Shown: piece by piece, positions 49,188 through 49,258 of the stretch | Layout of the letters: every line of letters starts with the position of its first letter | How positions within the stretch are numbered: position 1 is the first letter of the stretch | Assembly: GCA_016342325.1 (NCBI GenBank) | Contig: JAEINR010000045.1 | Coordinates: forward strand, 1 to 49,258 | Source: Desulfobacterium sp. | Lineage (GTDB): Bacteria > Desulfobacterota > Desulfobacteria > Desulfobacterales > Desulfobacteraceae | DNA: 49,258 nucleotides | Reading direction: 5' to 3' | Translations under genes and position numbers: made by a program | The notes under the pieces: model-generated | The model's input: only the letters and a program-made list of their open reading frames with translations | Databases searched by the model: none | Told to the model about the DNA's origin: nothing

Positions 49188-49258
49188 TCTGTTAAAAAAT
49201 TAACGGTCTATATATAGTATGTATAGATCCGATATGATATACTCTTTTTATGAAAAAA
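49188..49258 (+). other. Possible insertion-sequence end at the window edge
   Basis: GGTCTGTTAAAAAATTAACG followed by AT-rich sequence and ATGAAAAAA at 49250 resembles the left end of an IS element with its transposase starting beyond the edge. No second end or duplication can be seen, so this is tentative. Confidence 0.25.

Noticed and set aside
1-49258. CRISPR array, tRNA or rRNA genes
   Set aside because: No regularly spaced repeats, cloverleaf pattern or rRNA sequence was seen on reading the window.

Overview
The window looks like chromosome from a Gram-negative, anaerobic, complete-oxidising sulfate reducer of the Desulfobacterales type. The reasons are a QmoC-like HdrC/HdrE fusion, a Wolinella-type C-A-B succinate dehydrogenase/fumarate reductase, a class I [4Fe-4S] fumarase, a complete methylmalonyl-CoA arm, and a large acyl-CoA degradation locus beside outer-membrane proteins. 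This taxonomic reading is inferred from gene content; no rRNA or tRNA gene was seen.

Layout. 1-3.8 kb: a decayed IS4-like transposase fragment, a secreted FG-GAP/InlB-repeat protein, and a scrambled pseudogene made of pieces of sdhA and sdhB. 3.8-4.4 kb: a purine-type phosphoribosyltransferase on the plus strand, ending at a strong bidirectional terminator. 4.5-15.9 kb (minus): mce-mcm-meaB-sucC-sucD-sdhC-sdhA-sdhB-fum, in reaction order from methylmalonyl-CoA to malate. 16.0-34.75 kb (minus): an outer-membrane barrel protein and eleven acyl-CoA genes: three AMP-forming ligases, three acyl-CoA dehydrogenases, an AMACR-like family III CoA protein, a hotdog thioesterase, an SCP-x-type thiolase, a 915-residue HMGS-like/DUF35/SDR/SCP2 fusion, and a hydratase-2/SDR multifunctional enzyme. 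35.1-43.1 kb (minus): TonB receptor, peptide/nickel-type ABC importer and a methyltransferase, with five successive four-base ATGA overlaps and an attenuator-like hairpin in the leader. 43.3-49.2 kb: a TetR regulator with its operator and an orphan qmoC, a DEAD-box helicase, a GNAT protein, a TSCPD protein, a small unknown protein and a PilT-like ATPase.

How it fits together. The acyl-CoA locus reads as a bacterial counterpart of peroxisomal D-specific (MFE-2/SCP-x/AMACR) beta-oxidation, suited to methyl-branched or bulky acids. Propionyl-CoA from such substrates could feed, after carboxylation encoded elsewhere, into the adjoining methylmalonyl-CoA to succinate to fumarate to malate operon. 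The most unusual item is the 915-residue protein. Its HMG-CoA-synthase-like domain appears, by eye, to lack the Glu/Cys/His catalytic set, yet it is fused to a DUF35 zinc-ribbon/OB domain, an NAD-type SDR and an SCP2 lipid-binding domain.

Other structure: a dispersed palindromic repeat built on GGGGTCAGGCTTAGCTTATT occurs at least three times, and in one place supplies the stop codon of a gene. Alignments, residue equivalences and identity estimates here were made by eye.
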